A stretch of DNA of 64,000 nt from Zygaena filipendulae (GCA_907165275.2 OU015670.1:2011501-2075500), one strand, 5' to 3'. Shown: positions 19,730 through 31,875, counted from the stretch's first letter. Numbers and translations are program-made. Notes: generated from the letters alone by a model not told the origin.

Positions 19730-19969
19730 GGACATAGATAAGCAATAGCGTGTTAACCCACATTGGAGAAATTTTGAGTATCTAAATCGTGTTTTAAAAT
19801 CATAGCGTCATTTTGTTTCAATATTTTTTTATGTTTAACATTTTGTTGGTATTTAAACAATGTAACAAGGTAATAAACATAATTAAAAAATGTTTTTTAA
19901 CTCTCAATAAATCGTTCTGAATCAATAACTTAATATTGTGGGTTAACATGTTATTGCATATCTGCGTCC
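19730..19969 (-). mobile_element. GGAC-type MITE copy C, TSD AATT
   Basis: GGACATAGATAAGCAATAGC ... ATGTTATTGCATATCTGCGTCC with AATT on both flanks (19726-19729, 19970-19973). Confidence 0.88.
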
Positions 19970-21667
19970 AATTCAAAGAATGTAAATACTTAAATTATTT
20001 TAGGTAAGTACCTACCTGCTTATAAAAGTAATAAAATAAAAAATCTGAAGTTTTTAATTTACGAAATAGTTATATAGGTACGACGGAGTTTTGCACAACG
20101 CACAACAACAGCTCATAAAACATAACATCAAACGGTTCGCTATAAAATAATTCTCATAAAGCATCAAATTATCCTTTGATGTCGACCGGTGCCGGTGGGG
20201 GAGGCTGCTCTGGCTGGTGGTTGATACAACAAAAATATTCAATAACTCCGGAAACATTGCATTCGCGCGCCAAAAGCATACCGCCGCGTTTCGGGGCTGC
20301 CAGTTATTGAAAGTTTAGTTAACCGCGAACGTCCTACGTCAGATGCGTTGCCGAGGGTGCGTTGTGATTTGCTGTACGAAGAGATAAGATGGTCTACTGA
20401 CAAACAAAAAATTACATTTCAAATTTTCTATTATTTTAAAGCTATTTAATAGATTTTTTTTCTAATGGTGGTCTCTAGTTAATTGATTATTTAAAAAAAT
20501 CTATTATACTGTGATTAAGTAGGTATAATTTAGAAAATTTCGACCACGTTATTACAATCACACTATGACTTTGTAGCGTAAAGAAACAGTGGTAACTTTC
20601 ATGAATTTCGTACCTACCTAGGTAAATCTATTGTACAATATATTCTTTCTTGCATATAAAATAAAATCTCAATACAGAACAAACAAATTAATTTTGCACC
20701 TGTGTAGGTAGACAAAGTGGCACATTAATTACGCGCCGTTACACTGGCAACACCGGCCGCGGCTGCGGGGAGCAAAAGCGCGGCTAATTATAACATTCCG
20801 CGGTCGAAGCGCCCGCCCTGAAATATGATTTGCTGTCCACCATTGAGTTACTAAAATGTTAACGTTATAATATTTATTTTAACTTCGTCGTCTATTTCAT
20901 GCACACATAAGCAAAGAGGCGGTATTTCTTCAGAGGGGCTATTATGTAACTTTTGTTTCTTTCATTTTTCGGTTGCAACCAAAAATATCTCGGTTTTGCA
21001 ATTACAATATGCAGGGTTTGACACCTACAATATATAGCAATCAACCAAAATCATAAAATAAACATACTTCAAAAGTTGAAGCTGCCTTAATATGATTAAT
21101 TAACCACAAAATCGCAATTTTTTTAATTGAAACTGAAACATGATATAGCAAGTAGCAACAAAAGTTAGGTACATAATTGCCCTGCAGGAGTCAAGCGTAA
21201 TGATGCGAAAGGTGCTCGTTCTGCTACTACCACGTTTGACTTAGCTAAGGGGGCTGCCCCTTAGCTAAGTTGACAATCTTTATTCGTAACTTGTATTAGT
21301 TATCGTACCGACACGTCACGAAAAAATTGATTATTGATTGGACGATTTTACATGACCACGTGACATGACGACGTCCCTTAGTTGTCTATAGCGATAACGA
21401 TTATGGAGTGTCACCTTGGCTAAGGGGGCTGAACCGCCGGCCAAGTTGCACAACACACTGCGGCTGCTACCGGGCACAAGCACAGGGCAGCGAGTATGGG
21501 TGGTGTAAGTCTTAACAAAAAAAAAATATCAAAGCAGAGAGTCTATTAATTTCTATGAAAAACCTGGCCTTGGAAAATTACGCTTATACTCCGTAAGAAT
21601 GATAGATTAGATACCTACCTAGTTATTTTTTGCTCTAGGTAAAATCTACAAGTCGTACCTACTCTAA
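19970..21667. other. Intergenic with one hairpin
   Basis: No gene recognised. GC-rich islands near 20175-20290 and 20735-20820 stand out from the AT-rich surroundings. A 32-bp near-perfect palindrome (21239-21270, arms ACTTAGCTAAGGGG) starts a larger imperfect inverted repeat to about 21440 related to the one at 31876-32095. Confidence 0.6.
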
Positions 21668-21904
21668 CTGTCGCACTCAGAGTCGAGTTTAATGATTACT
21701 TAGTTAAGTATAAATTTTTAAAACAAAACTGCCGCAATCAGACAAGTTTAATAAATTAATGATAATTGGCATTTAACTAATTAAGTTACACCTCATTAAA
21801 TGCCAATTAACATTAATTTACTGAACGTCTCTGATTGCGGGAGTTTTGTTTTAAAAATCTATACTTAACTAAGTAATCATTAAAGTCGACTCTGAGTGCG
21901 GCGG
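21668..21904. mobile_element. Fully palindromic MITE copy 2, TSD TAA
   Basis: Same palindrome as at 16166, with TAA at 21665-21667 and 21905-21907. Confidence 0.86.
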
Positions 21905-22040
21905 TAAGTCTTTCCCATGCAGTTCATGCACGTGTTGATGATTTTTACTAAATATCACTATAAAAATGCCATATCCAAACTTTTCTTTCCCGTTTTAACC
22001 CTCATTTACTGTCTCCTAACGATATTCTGGTTAATTGCTA

Positions 22041-22065
22041 CCCCCCCCCCCCCCCCCCCCCCCCC
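22041..22065. repeat. C25 homopolymer
   Basis: An uninterrupted run of about 25 C, followed by GCGCGCCGCC. The opposite strand is a G-run that could form a G-quadruplex. Length may be affected by assembly. Confidence 0.9.
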
Positions 22066-22375
22066 GCGCGCCGCCATTTATTGTCAACTTAGATTTATTA
22101 TCATTTTGTGAACGAATTTAATAACGGACAACTTTTAATTGAAATGGAACTCGACTTTTGAAATATTATGTACCCACAAAGCTTTTGTAATACGTAGGTA
22201 GTTAGGTTCTTATACCTACCTATAGGTTTCACTCAGCGAATTAGCAATTTTAGTGAGTTTATCGCAAATTATTGCATGTTCTATTGGGTGGGTAGAGTTT
22301 AGGCTTACCTAGTACCTACAGCACGTAGTGGTTATATTCTCTTTGACTTAAAGCAAATTATACGTCACTACATAG

Positions 22376-22577
22376 TATAAAACAAAGTCACTTCCCGCTG
22401 TCTGTCTGTCCCTACTCCCTATGTATGCTTAGATCTTTAAAAACTACACAACGGATTTTCATGCGGTTTTCACCAATAAATAGAGTGATTTATGAGGAAG
22501 GTTTATATTTTTTTTTATCCTGGAATTCCCGCGGGAACACCGAAATTACCGCGGGTGAAACCGCGGGGGATAGCTAG
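22376..22577 (+). mobile_element. Helitron-like element, AAAACAAAGTC subtype
   Basis: Starts near TATAAAACAAAGTCACTTCC, contains ATTTTCATGCGGTTTTCACC and CGGAATTCCCGCGGGAAC-like blocks, and ends in the hairpin CCGCGGGTGAAACCGCGG followed by GATAGCTAG. The SH3-truncating element at 63827 is the same subtype. Confidence 0.75.
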
Positions 22578-23772
22578 TTTAAAATAAATCACTTTCATTC
22601 TGCAACTGCAGTCGGCCTAAACTTAATCGAAATGCAAGAAGTTTGTCATTACATATAGGTACGTGTGCCGGCCGAGATCATAGACAAAATCATTCTAATT
22701 GTTTTTTTCGCCGCGTGTCGGCACTCGAACAACATGTTTTGAGCTTATTATTAGCGTTTCGGATGAGGGGCGAGGCGCGGGGGCTGCGGCGCGCGCCTAC
22801 AATGGATGACAAATTGGCCGTTGACAAAGGAATAAGGTTTATTGGGCGACGTTATGAGGGTACTTTGCGAGCTTGGGGCACAGCGGTATGCAATAGAGAC
22901 TGCATCTTATTAATTGCAATTAACATATTATAAAAACTCTCCTCTGACTGATCGATGACCAGATGAAACTACTAAACCTAGAAGAACAAAGGATTTATGA
23001 AAATTCAACCTCTCAAAAGGGGGATAAACGTTTGTATGGACATAGTGTCTATACTTACTTACCATAAATATTGATAGTGGTAAAATCGGTGAAGTCACTT
23101 TACGGTGAAGAAAAATATTGTAAAAAAAAATTTACAATAGAAGTACCTACCTGATACCTACAACGTCAGTCGTCATTCGTACTGTGTAGATACACGTCCA
23201 CCGCCCACTCTGGGCCCACGGAGGAGTAGCCGTAGCGTCCGCACACACACGGTGTTATTTTTTATTTATTTATGCATTCTTTATTGCACAACAAGTACAA
23301 ATGGCGAACTTAGTGCCTTGCGGCATTTTCTACCAGTTAACCATTGGCATTGATAACAATACAAAAAGAGTAGGGTGCAATTTTAATAATTAAAATTAAA
23401 CTTACATAGCAGCTGAGAAATAACAGAGTAAAAAAAAAAATGCAGAAAACACGGTAGTAAAATAAGTCGAACCATGAAGCACAAATAAGCTACAATGAAT
23501 GAATAGGTAGCCTCACTTGAAAGCCAGTTCCCATCCCCATTCCAGGTCGGCAACGCACCTGCATGCCGTTTGCCCCCTATGACATAAAAAAAAAACACAC
23601 ACACACACAAGAAAGAAAAAATTACGAAGAAGAGATTAGGAAGTGATAAAGTAGGCCTAGTGATAAAGTAGTAGTGTGAAAGTGTTAAGTAGGCCTGTGG
23701 CCCAGCAGCAGGGACATGAATGCTGAATTGTTTATTACTTAACCTTGAGATTAGAATATCAGTAAGTATGAA
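22578..23772. other. Intergenic with LINE/SINE tails
   Basis: 23255-23340 is a minus-strand LINE 3' end (GTGCAATAAAG read on the minus strand, preceded by GGCACTAAGTTCGCCATTTG). 23531-23590 has the CCGTTTGCCCCCTATGACAT plus poly(A) tail that recurs at 39150 and 51330. No gene recognised; the ORF at 22643-22933 has no supporting signal. Confidence 0.6.
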
Positions 23773-24009
23773 CCGCCGCACTCAGAGTCGACTTTAATGA
23801 TTACTTAGTTAAGTATAGATTTTTAAAACAAAACTGCCGCAATCAGACAAGTTTAATAAATTAATGTTAGTTGGCATTTAACTAATTATGTTACATCTCA
23901 TTAAATGCCAATTAACATTAATTTACTGAACGTCTCTGATTGCGGCAGTTTTGTTTTAAAAATCTATGTTTAACTAAGTAATCATTAAAGTCGACTCTGA
24001 GTGCGGCCG
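23773..24009. mobile_element. Fully palindromic MITE copy 3
   Basis: Complete 237-bp palindrome. Flanks are GAA (left) and TAA (right), a target duplication with one mismatch. Confidence 0.85.
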
Positions 24010-24389
24010 TAAGGCAACTAAATACATGTACCTCAGTCGCAAAGTCGTCTCCACAGGTTTCCCAGTGTCGGCCGTGATTCAGTAGGTAGCTCACGACACA
24101 ATGAGATAGAGCTATGTGCCGAGTATGTTACGTTATTACCGTGCTACATGCTCGCTTATCTAGTTAACATTACCCTTAATTTATGAGCCAGTTTTGAAAA
24201 CTTCAGAACGAAAAAAATTTCGGATATATAAAAAATATAGGCCTACCTAGAGACGCTTTCAGCAAACGCATGAAGTGGTGAAAATTGACTTCGTGTTTTT
24301 CGACGTTCTATGTGAAATGAAATAACTCTATGATGTCGGGTAACTTTAGAGATCAATAAAATACTGCTATGAGTGTCAAGTTGGAGTTT

Positions 24390-24651
24390 TTTGGCGGGAA
24401 TCAAAAATGGCGGTTCGGTCATTTATTTTCACGTCGATAAAAATGGTTAAAAATGGATTTTGTTGTGTTTTATGCAGATTTTCACAGTGACTGTTTTTTA
24501 TAGGCTCAAGAAGATATATGACGTTCGGTTTCCTCCAAGAGCTCCGAGAAAGTTCTTCCAAGCTATAGCACCGTGGCTTGCAATTTCAAACCGTACAACG
24601 AAGCGTTTTAATAGAAACTACATTGATTTAATTATAAAAAAGAAGAAATAA
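24390..24651 (+). pseudogene. Short possible coding remnant, unidentified
   Basis: One frame reads KKIYDVRFPPRAPRKFFQAI... to a Lys-rich end and TAA at 24649-24651. A different upstream frame reads MVKNGFCCVLCRFSQ with paired cysteines after AAAATGG. The two cannot be joined without a frameshift or an implausibly short intron. It could be a transposase or zinc-finger relic; I do not recognise it. Confidence 0.25.
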
Positions 24652-25443
24652 AGAGTAGTAGGAATCAAGTTATCGAAGCGAGATCTCACGAGATCTCACG
24701 CGATGACGCGATCTGGTAGATAATATATTATATTATCTGTGGCGCGATGAAGATGAAGGTTGGGGGATTCAGTTGGATTAGGGCATTTCATGCTTTCCCA
24801 AACCGTGTATTTAGCCCTCAGACCAAATAAAAACTAAAGACGGAACGCGTAGAACAAATAAGGGAAGCCAGGAAAAAGACACCATCGCCGTGCACGTACA
24901 CAGAAACACGCACACACTTAAAAGAAAAAGACACCATCAATCCTAAGTAAACTTTGCAAATCCATACACTTTCCTAATCACCGACACCACATGCGTACGC
25001 AACCGGCTTCACTTCGTTGTTCGAGACGTTCCGTCTTTTTGAAATGATGATGAAATGTTATGATACCACCTTATTGACTAATAATTAATCAAGGCATTGA
25101 TTGTATTGTACTCTAAGTTAGCCATGTTCTCAATGCCGATGGTAACACAAAATCTTGCAAAATCTTAACATTTTATTTAAAAAAAAAACACTCGAATAAA
25201 AGCAACATAAAATATGGTAGGTAGTTAGGTACCTAGTGTTATAAAATAAAAATTAAAAAAGCAAACAAATCACTTCTCTCTAATGGGGTAGGAGAGACAG
25301 AACAACAGACAAACACAATTACACGCGTCCCCCTCGCCAACATCGAGTGGGTGTAATGAATGTAAGTCGAAAATGTCGCTCGGGACGGACCGGAGAGGGA
25401 TGAAAACGATCCGTAGGTACAGACAACATCGAAATAAATTCTA

Positions 25444-25775
25444 CAACGTGTTAATTAATTAATTGAAAACTAGAAAGTAGTTTGCTCAGAATCAACTAGC
25501 GAATCGATCGCACTATGTTTTAATATCTTTACTAATATTATAAATGCGATAGTTTGTATGTATGGATGGATGTTTGTTACTCTTTCACGCAAAAACTACT
25601 GGATGGATTTAAATGAAACTTTACAATAATATAGCTTATACATCAGATTAACATATAGGTAGGGTACTTTTATCCCGGAATTCCCGCGGGAACTCTGAAA
25701 TTAACGCGGGTGAAACCGCGGGGCACAGGTAGTAGGTTATATTTTTCATTTTTATTAGCCCATGTCTAAATTAAC
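25444..25775 (+). mobile_element. CAACGTG-type MITE copy 3, split by a Helitron
   Basis: Left half CAACGTGTTAATTAATTAAT ... GCACTATGTTTTAATA (to 25525), right half TAGGTTATATTTTTCATTTT from 25733. The 3' end is truncated near 25775. Two intact sister copies (18681, 47147) show the uninterrupted sequence. Confidence 0.82.
25526..25732 (+). mobile_element. Helitron-like element nested in MITE
   Basis: Starts TCTTTACTAATATTATAAAT and ends with hairpin GCGGGTGAAACCGCGG then GGCACAGGTAG. It sits exactly between A and T of the host sequence ATTTTAATA|TAGG without target duplication, the hallmark of Helitrons. Confidence 0.88.
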
Positions 25776-25849
25776 AGCTTTTCCCTAAATGCATAGGTAT
25801 GAAAGTATATAATATACGGTACTTACATAAAAAAATCTATTTGTTAAAT

Positions 25850-26033
25850 TTTTGTCTGCCTGTCTCTCTGTTTGTTCCGGCTAATCTCTGACTGGACCGA
25901 TTTTAACGGGACTTTTATTAGCAGATAGGTGATCGATGTTATATGGAGTAACTTAGGTTACTTTTATTAAAAAAAAAATAGTTCCTGCGGAAATTCCAAA
26001 ACTCACGCGGATGAAACCGCGGGGCACAGCTAT
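25850..26033 (+). mobile_element. Helitron-like fragment
   Basis: GTCTGCCTGTCTCTCTG and TGACTGGACCGATTTTAACG blocks, ending GCGGATGAAACCGCGGGGCACAGCTA. Confidence 0.6.
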
Positions 26034-26110
26034 AGTAGTGTAATAAATGACTGCATCTGATAGAAAAAGAAAGTAAAATTTGTCTATTATTTATCTATCT
26101 TTATATTAAA

Positions 26111-26270
26111 ACAAGTTACGAAGTAAGTTTTCGAGTGGTGACCACGAGCCAGAAGACGCGACGTGGGCAGGCCCTGCAAGGTGGACGGACGACTTGGTCT
26201 TGGTGGTCGCAGGTCGGCATTGGATGCGAGGAGAGCAGGAGCCGTCCGGCTGCTCTATGGTAAAACAAAG
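26111..26270 (+). mobile_element. RTE-type LINE fragment (RT C-terminal end)
   Basis: Plus-strand translation includes WTDDLV and a following GRHWMR, the C-terminal block of RTE-clade endonuclease-reverse transcriptases. Several frame breaks. The same block is on the minus strand at 31666-31865. Confidence 0.6.
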
Positions 26271-26504
26271 CAACTGACATAAAATCGTCCATCCAATGGT
26301 CTAATTTTGCGGGACCACGTGACATGACGATGTTGCTTCCACCCATCCACTTTTCTAGCTGACCGTACCACCGCACGCACGGACGGCAACATGGAAGCGT
26401 CGACCCGCAATCGGATGATGCGCTTTTTGAACTTTTTGATCACCCCTGAATGATGTGCGTAGGGTTGTCCACGGTTGCCTTGCAGCATGCATGTCGTGGG
26501 GGTA

Positions 26505-26725
26505 CGACAATCAAAATTTTATCCATTCCGTCGGTTCTATAATAAAAAAGCAGTAGACACGTATATTTAGCTTGTCCAAATTCGTAAACATACAATAACC
26601 AATTATAAAATGCGCGTATACCTACGTATATAGGTACCGGTATCACCGTCATTTTTTGATTATGTAAAAAAAAATACGTGTCCAATATTTTTTTTTTACC
26701 AACTGATGACGGACTAAAACTACAA
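26505..26725 (+). mobile_element. CRE-core MITE, internally deleted
   Basis: GACAATCAAAATTTTATCC at the left and TACGTGTCCAATATTTTTTT...GACGGACTAAAA at the right; the TGACGTCA section is lost. Confidence 0.6.
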
Positions 26726-28310
26726 TAACAATAATAATAGAAAATATTCCACGATTATTCTGTTAAATTTCCTTAATTCATTCTTTCAATTTCACTTTTG
26801 GAAATCATTGTGAAAAAAAATACATTAAAAAGTTGAAAAACCATACCATAGCCTGCCTTTTTATCAGTGATATTTTATAAAATGTTCGCAACTTGACGGA
26901 TATCAACTGAAATCGTTTTATTCAAGCGGATTTTTTTGCTATTCACCTATTAGTATTTATACCTACTCAAAATTAGTGATGCAATTAATATAGGTACCTA
27001 CCTAGTACCTAGGTATCCCCTGGTAATAAATAAATCCACATTTGCATATTATCTACAATACAAATTAAAAAAAGAGCAATACATTTTGAATTCGACAACC
27101 CTACTGACTGGTCGCTGTCAACCAGCCGCCTAGGGTTGTCCCTAGCTCGGTAATTAAAATTCCGCGATTTAATATCAGCGATCATATATTAAGTGGTGTA
27201 ATCGGCGGAACTGATGCCGACAGCCCTGCTTAGAGGGTGTTTTATTATTGCATTTTTATGCTGTATCCGTTATACTATCGTACATTCATCTAGCACTCGC
27301 GCTCGCGCCACATTTCATCTTGTTGATTTCAAGCTTTTTTATTAAATGCTAGCTGTGCCCCGCGGTTTCACCCGCTTAAGTTTTGGGACCAGGAACCTTT
27401 GCGGACGCAGGCAGAGCGACCTGCCAAAGTTTCATCACAATCGGACCAATGCAGTTTTCGAAACGCATAGAGGACAGACATACAAACATTCATTTTTATT
27501 TATAAAGAAGAAGACTAGGTGTTCCCCGCGGTTCGGCATGTAAAGTACCCTAGGTCCTTTTCTGTACCCCTGATAGCGTGTATGGAAAATTTCACGATGA
27601 GTCGTTGAAGGTGTGAAAGCAACAAACAAACAAACTCACTTTTTTTTTTGAATTGAATTAAATTGAAAGAACTTTATTTGACACAACACATGGATAGTTA
27701 CAACATACATAAATTAAAAAAAAAACATGAATGAGGGACTGCTTCCCAACCGCCAAAAGATCAGAACTGTACCGGGAGATCGCCAGCGCACCAAACCCTC
27801 CCGCCAGGCGAGTCCCATTTGGCGACTGAGAAACAGACCGACCTGCTTCAAATAATAAAAGCGCTTAAAAATTACAATATGCTGATTGTGTTGCGGCAAA
27901 AAGGCGGCCAGCTCAGCATTAGCCAGGTGGTGCAAAGACCACCCGACGCTGATCTTCCGCTGGAGCCTTCACATTTTTTCGGATTTAACTTGCAATACCT
28001 AAGTATTTAGTATTGCAAACCTATTTTTTTAACTTACTTGCTGGATATTGGGATGAGTTATTAATTTAAAAAAATTTACATTCGTTGCTGATTAATTACT
28101 TATTACCGCCTGGAGATTTATCATCACAAAAATTTGTTTCAAATGTTTAACATCATATTCTCATAGGCAGGTATCATTTTCTTTTTAAATTATAACTTTC
28201 TAGAAGGTTTTACGATGATCAATGATAATTATAACTATCATTGACGATGATGATGATTGATGTTATTAGGTGATTGTAAAATAATTAAAATAGAAAAAAT
28301 ATTTCAACAC
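26726..28310. other. Intergenic, Helitron-like and LINE-like pieces
   Basis: 27349-27500 and 27515-27645 are Helitron-like reverse fragments (CTAGCTGTGCCCCGCGGTTT). 27655-27960 begins with a poly(T)/TTTATTTGACACAACACATG segment resembling a minus-strand LINE 3' end. No gene recognised. Confidence 0.6.
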
Positions 28311-29300
28311 TAGCTGTGCCCCGCGGTTTCACCCGCGCGAGTTTCGGGATTCCCGCAGGAACTCCAATGCAGTCTAATGTACTCCTTATAACAACAGCTA
28401 ATTAGCAGTGAAAGTCCCGTCAATATCGGTCCAACCGTTTCGGAGATTCACCCGCGTGAGTTTCGGAATTCCCGCAGGAACTCCAAACTTCTTTTATATA
28501 AACCTTGTCCTGACAATAACGAACACGAAAAAAAATCAATTTTCCAATTTGGTGCAGTCGTTTGTAAGTTATGCGCTTGCCAACACATTTGGCGGTTTAT
28601 TTTTATTATATAGATTTATTTCGAGAGCGAGGAGATGTTATTGTAGTAGGTAGGTATATCCTTATCTATACCACAGATAATATAATACTTATACTATACC
28701 TACTAATATCCTACATTAGTAGGATATTATATTAATTTTAAATGTGAAAGTGTGGATGTTTGTTACTCAATCACGCCAAAACGGCTGAACGGATTTGGAT
28801 GAAATTTGGCATGCACGTTGTCAGGGACTAGCATAGTATGATAGTAGACTAGTAGTATTATAGTAGAATAGTAGACTAGTATAGTATTATATTATCTGTG
28901 TCAGGGGTATAGAGAAGGACATAGGGTACTTTTTATCCCGGAATTCCCACGGGAACTCCGAAATTTTATATAAAGAGCAAAAGTTTGTAAGTTTGTGACG
29001 TTGTAGGGGGTAATCTCAGAATTTACTAAACCGAATTTGAAAATTCTTTCACTTATAGGAAGCTATAGTGATCCTGAATGTCATAGAGTACTTTCTACTC
29101 CGGAATTCCCGCGGGAACTCGAAAATTACCGCGGTTGAAATCGCGGGGGTCGGCTAGTTAATATTTTAAATGCGAAAATGAGTTTGTTTGTTTATTACGC
29201 TTTCACGCCTTAACGGCTCAACCGATTATCACGAAATTTTGCATGCACGTTTGATAATAGGGGCAGGTACCTTGAAGCACATAAGGTACTTTTTAACCGA
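28310..29300. mobile_element. Cluster of Helitron-like fragments
   Basis: 28310-28480 (reverse, with an internal repeat of the ACCCGCG(T/C)GAGTTTCGG block), about 28725-28965 (forward, with a TAGTATTATAGTAGA-type expansion), 28966-29157 (forward, ends GGTCGGCTAG) and 29158-29300 (5' part only). A LINE-like tail (TTAACCGACTTCAAAAAC) follows. Confidence 0.6.
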
Positions 29301-29937
29301 CTTCAAAAACAAGGGGGAGGTTCTCAATTCGACTGTTTTTTTGTCTTTGTTACTTCAGAACTTTCGAGTTGGCGAACTGATTTTGATGATTCTTTTCCGA
29401 TGTGGTCCCATTGTCAGGAAATCAGAATCTGATGATGGGACCTTGGAGAAATCGAGGGACCTCTTCAAATATTATAGGCTATAAGGATTTGGGTATTTTT
29501 TAATGTAAATTGTTCATTTTACCCTCTGAGATTTTACCTATTTCGACAATCACCAATTGATGAAGTGGATGCGATTCGATTAATCTAAAATGCTTGCTAA
29601 GCAATTTATGTGTTACAATGCATAATTTATGGTGAAGTGGAGCTGATAGTGTAGTTGTAGCTGATGGAGAACTCAACAACGTCCCTACATCGGGAAAAGC
29701 AATATTTTGTAAAAGGTTGTGCAATATGAGCTGTCGACGTTAGGTATTGTCACTTAGGTAAATTTATAAGTCAGTCCACTTAAAAGCGAGAAATAAACAA
29801 AATTTTAACAAAAAATTAACCGACTTCAAAAAACACAAAAATTCCCTACACTAAAAAGATAAAAATAACATAATACCGGTTTAATCCAAAAGACAAAAAT
29901 ACACGTAATATTATTATCTAAGTACTTAATTGGTTTG
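29301..29937. other. Intergenic, no gene seen
   Basis: Begins inside a TE fragment (AAGGGGGAGGTTCTCAATTC). The remainder has no recognisable gene or repeat. Confidence 0.55.
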
Positions 29938-29945
29938 TGCTACCA

Positions 29946-29977
29946 CTCAGACGAAATAAAAAGTTATTTCGTCTGAG
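29946..29977. mobile_element. 32-bp micro-hairpin insertion, 8-bp TSD TGCTACCA
   Basis: CTCAGACGAAATAA, a 4-bp AAAG loop, then TTATTTCGTCTGAG: perfect 14-bp inverted arms. The sequence TGCTACCA occurs immediately before (29938-29945) and after (29978-29985). An 8-bp duplication is typical of hAT-type transposition. Confidence 0.8.
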
Positions 29978-30124
29978 TGCTACCACTGATCGATTTGGAA
30001 GTCGGTGACAAGCCAAATATGGAGTGATTGGAGTGCAGGATAGATGGGCTAAGTGAACTCCCGCCACGAGCTCGTCGTGAGCAGAGCAACCCAAGTGGGC
30101 AGACACAAGCGGGCTAAAATCTTT

Positions 30125-30175
30125 ACTTAAAATTAAGTGACTTATCATTAAAACGACTCTGAGTGCGGCCGTTAG
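30125..30175 (+). mobile_element. Right end of palindromic MITE
   Basis: TTAAGTGACTTATCATTAAA then CGACTCTGAGTGCGGCCG matches one arm of the family at 16166; the rest is missing. Confidence 0.6.
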
Positions 30176-30579
30176 AGTCATTCCATTACTTAATTATATG
30201 CTCTTCTTTTTAATTAAATATTAAAGAAGCGCATATTTTGCTGAATAGATTTGGATGAAATTTTGCGCACAGAAAAATAGAATAATGATGTTCTAACTGG
30301 ATATACTGGATACTTTATCCAAAGAGTTCCCGAGGCAATTGTCGATGCATGGGGAACAGCTATTAAGTCACAGCTCCATGGCCCCGGAAACTCATCCACG
30401 GCTTCGAACTTCCACGGCGCGGAGCCAGGAGGATCGGGTGTGGATTATGATATTAAATTGTTTCACGAGCGGGCTGCGGGGGCGGCGGGGGCGGCGGGGA
30501 GTGGACGGAGGGAAATCAAGACGGGCAGGGTTGGACTCAGCACTCATAGTATTTAGATGTGTCATAGAATGTAGATATA

Positions 30580-30904
30580 ATGGGCATGTTGACTAATTTA
30601 TATTTTTTAGTCCGTCTTGTAGATTATTAAAAAATATTGGACACGTATTTTTTCTTTTTTTACGTAATCAAAAAATAACGGCGATATATTGAGTTGAAAT
30701 TTCGCGTGACTTCACTATTCTGACAGTTTGTATGGCGGTTTTGTGGTTAGTGACGTCACGACCTCCTCATTCTAAACTTTAATGCGCTTTATCTCTGTAT
30801 ATTTTAATTTATTTAAAAAAGCAATAAATACGTGTCTATTGTTTTTTTATTTTCTAACTGACGGACTAATTAGAATTTTGATTTTCAATAGTAGTCGACA
30901 TCCC
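30580..30904 (-). mobile_element. CRE-core MITE, intact reverse copy, TSD TA
   Basis: Ends ATGGGCATGTTGACTAA and GTAGTCGACATCCC, TA at 30578-30579 and 30905-30906. TGACGTCA is intact at one site; the other reads GTGACTTCAC. Confidence 0.86.
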
Positions 30905-30944
30905 TATTATCATTAGTTTGTCTACAGTAGAATATAATAATTGG

Positions 30945-31270
30945 CTTTTAACAATCTTTTTTTAGCCCGTCGTCGTGTAGATTATTAAAAACATATTGGA
31001 CACGTATTTTTTTCTTTTTTTACGGAATCTAAAAATTACGCCGATACCTATAATACATTGAGTTGAAATTTCGCGTGACGTCACAACTCGGTGCAGTTTG
31101 TATGGGGCTTAGGTATACTGAATAAGGACGTCACGAGTCGGACCCTAAACTTTATGCGCTTTATCTATGTCTATTTTCATTAAGTAATTTGAAAAAGCCA
31201 AAAAATACGTGTCTCTTATTTTTTTATTTTCTAACTGACGGACTAATTAAAATTTTGTTTTCATACCTTG
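30945..31270 (-). mobile_element. CRE-core MITE, second reverse copy
   Basis: Same core, 40 bp after the previous copy, with GTGACGTCAC and GGACGTCACG sites. Terminal sequence resembles the 6990 copy. Confidence 0.75.
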
Positions 31271-31665
31271 GAGAATACCCAATTTCCATGTGAATACTTA
31301 GCTCGGCCGCACACACAATATGTTATCGTGTTCGGTTCCTCGATCCGAAACAAGGCAAGCGAAGGCGTCAATTCCATACAATAGAATATTATTTATTAAT
31401 TTATTTATTTTTAGGAAGACCAACAACTTTCAAGAAAAAAAAAAACACTTTTGAATACAAAAATAGCAGCTAATTAAAGGTCTCCGCTAAAAGAAAACAA
31501 TTTACATACCTACATTAAAACATCAAATACAGAATAGAATACGTACCTAGATCACATGACATTACAGGAACATAAACAAAACATAAATATCTTTAATATT
31601 TCTAGATTCTAGATAGACTAGACTAGACTCGATCCCACAATTAAGCTATCGTCACCTTCACATCA

Positions 31666-31865
31666 GCCGAAAGACGTCCACTGCTGGTCATAGGCCTCCC
31701 CCAAGGATCGCCACAACGACGGCTTCTGCGCTTCCCGCATCCAACAGCGTCCCGCCTTCACCAAGTCATCGGTTCACCTCGTAGCGGGCCTACCCACGCC
31801 GCGTCTGCCGCTGCCGGTTCGTGGTCGCCACTCGAGAACTTTCCTGCTTCATCGGTTGAATCAGC
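31666..31865 (-). mobile_element. RTE-type LINE fragment
   Basis: Minus-strand translation VLEWRPRTG ... TDDLVKAGRCWMREAQ ... LWRSLGEAYDQQWTSFG then stop: the C-terminal end of an RTE-clade reverse transcriptase. One in-frame stop. Upstream 31390-31480 carries another LINE-like tail. Confidence 0.75.
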
Positions 31866-31875
31866 CTCTATAGCC

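Noticed and set aside
29946..29977. Sequencing adaptor or assembly artefact as source of the CTCAGACGAAATAA hairpin
   Set aside because: It matches no adaptor I know, and each copy has its own perfect 8-bp flanking duplication, which an artefact would not create.
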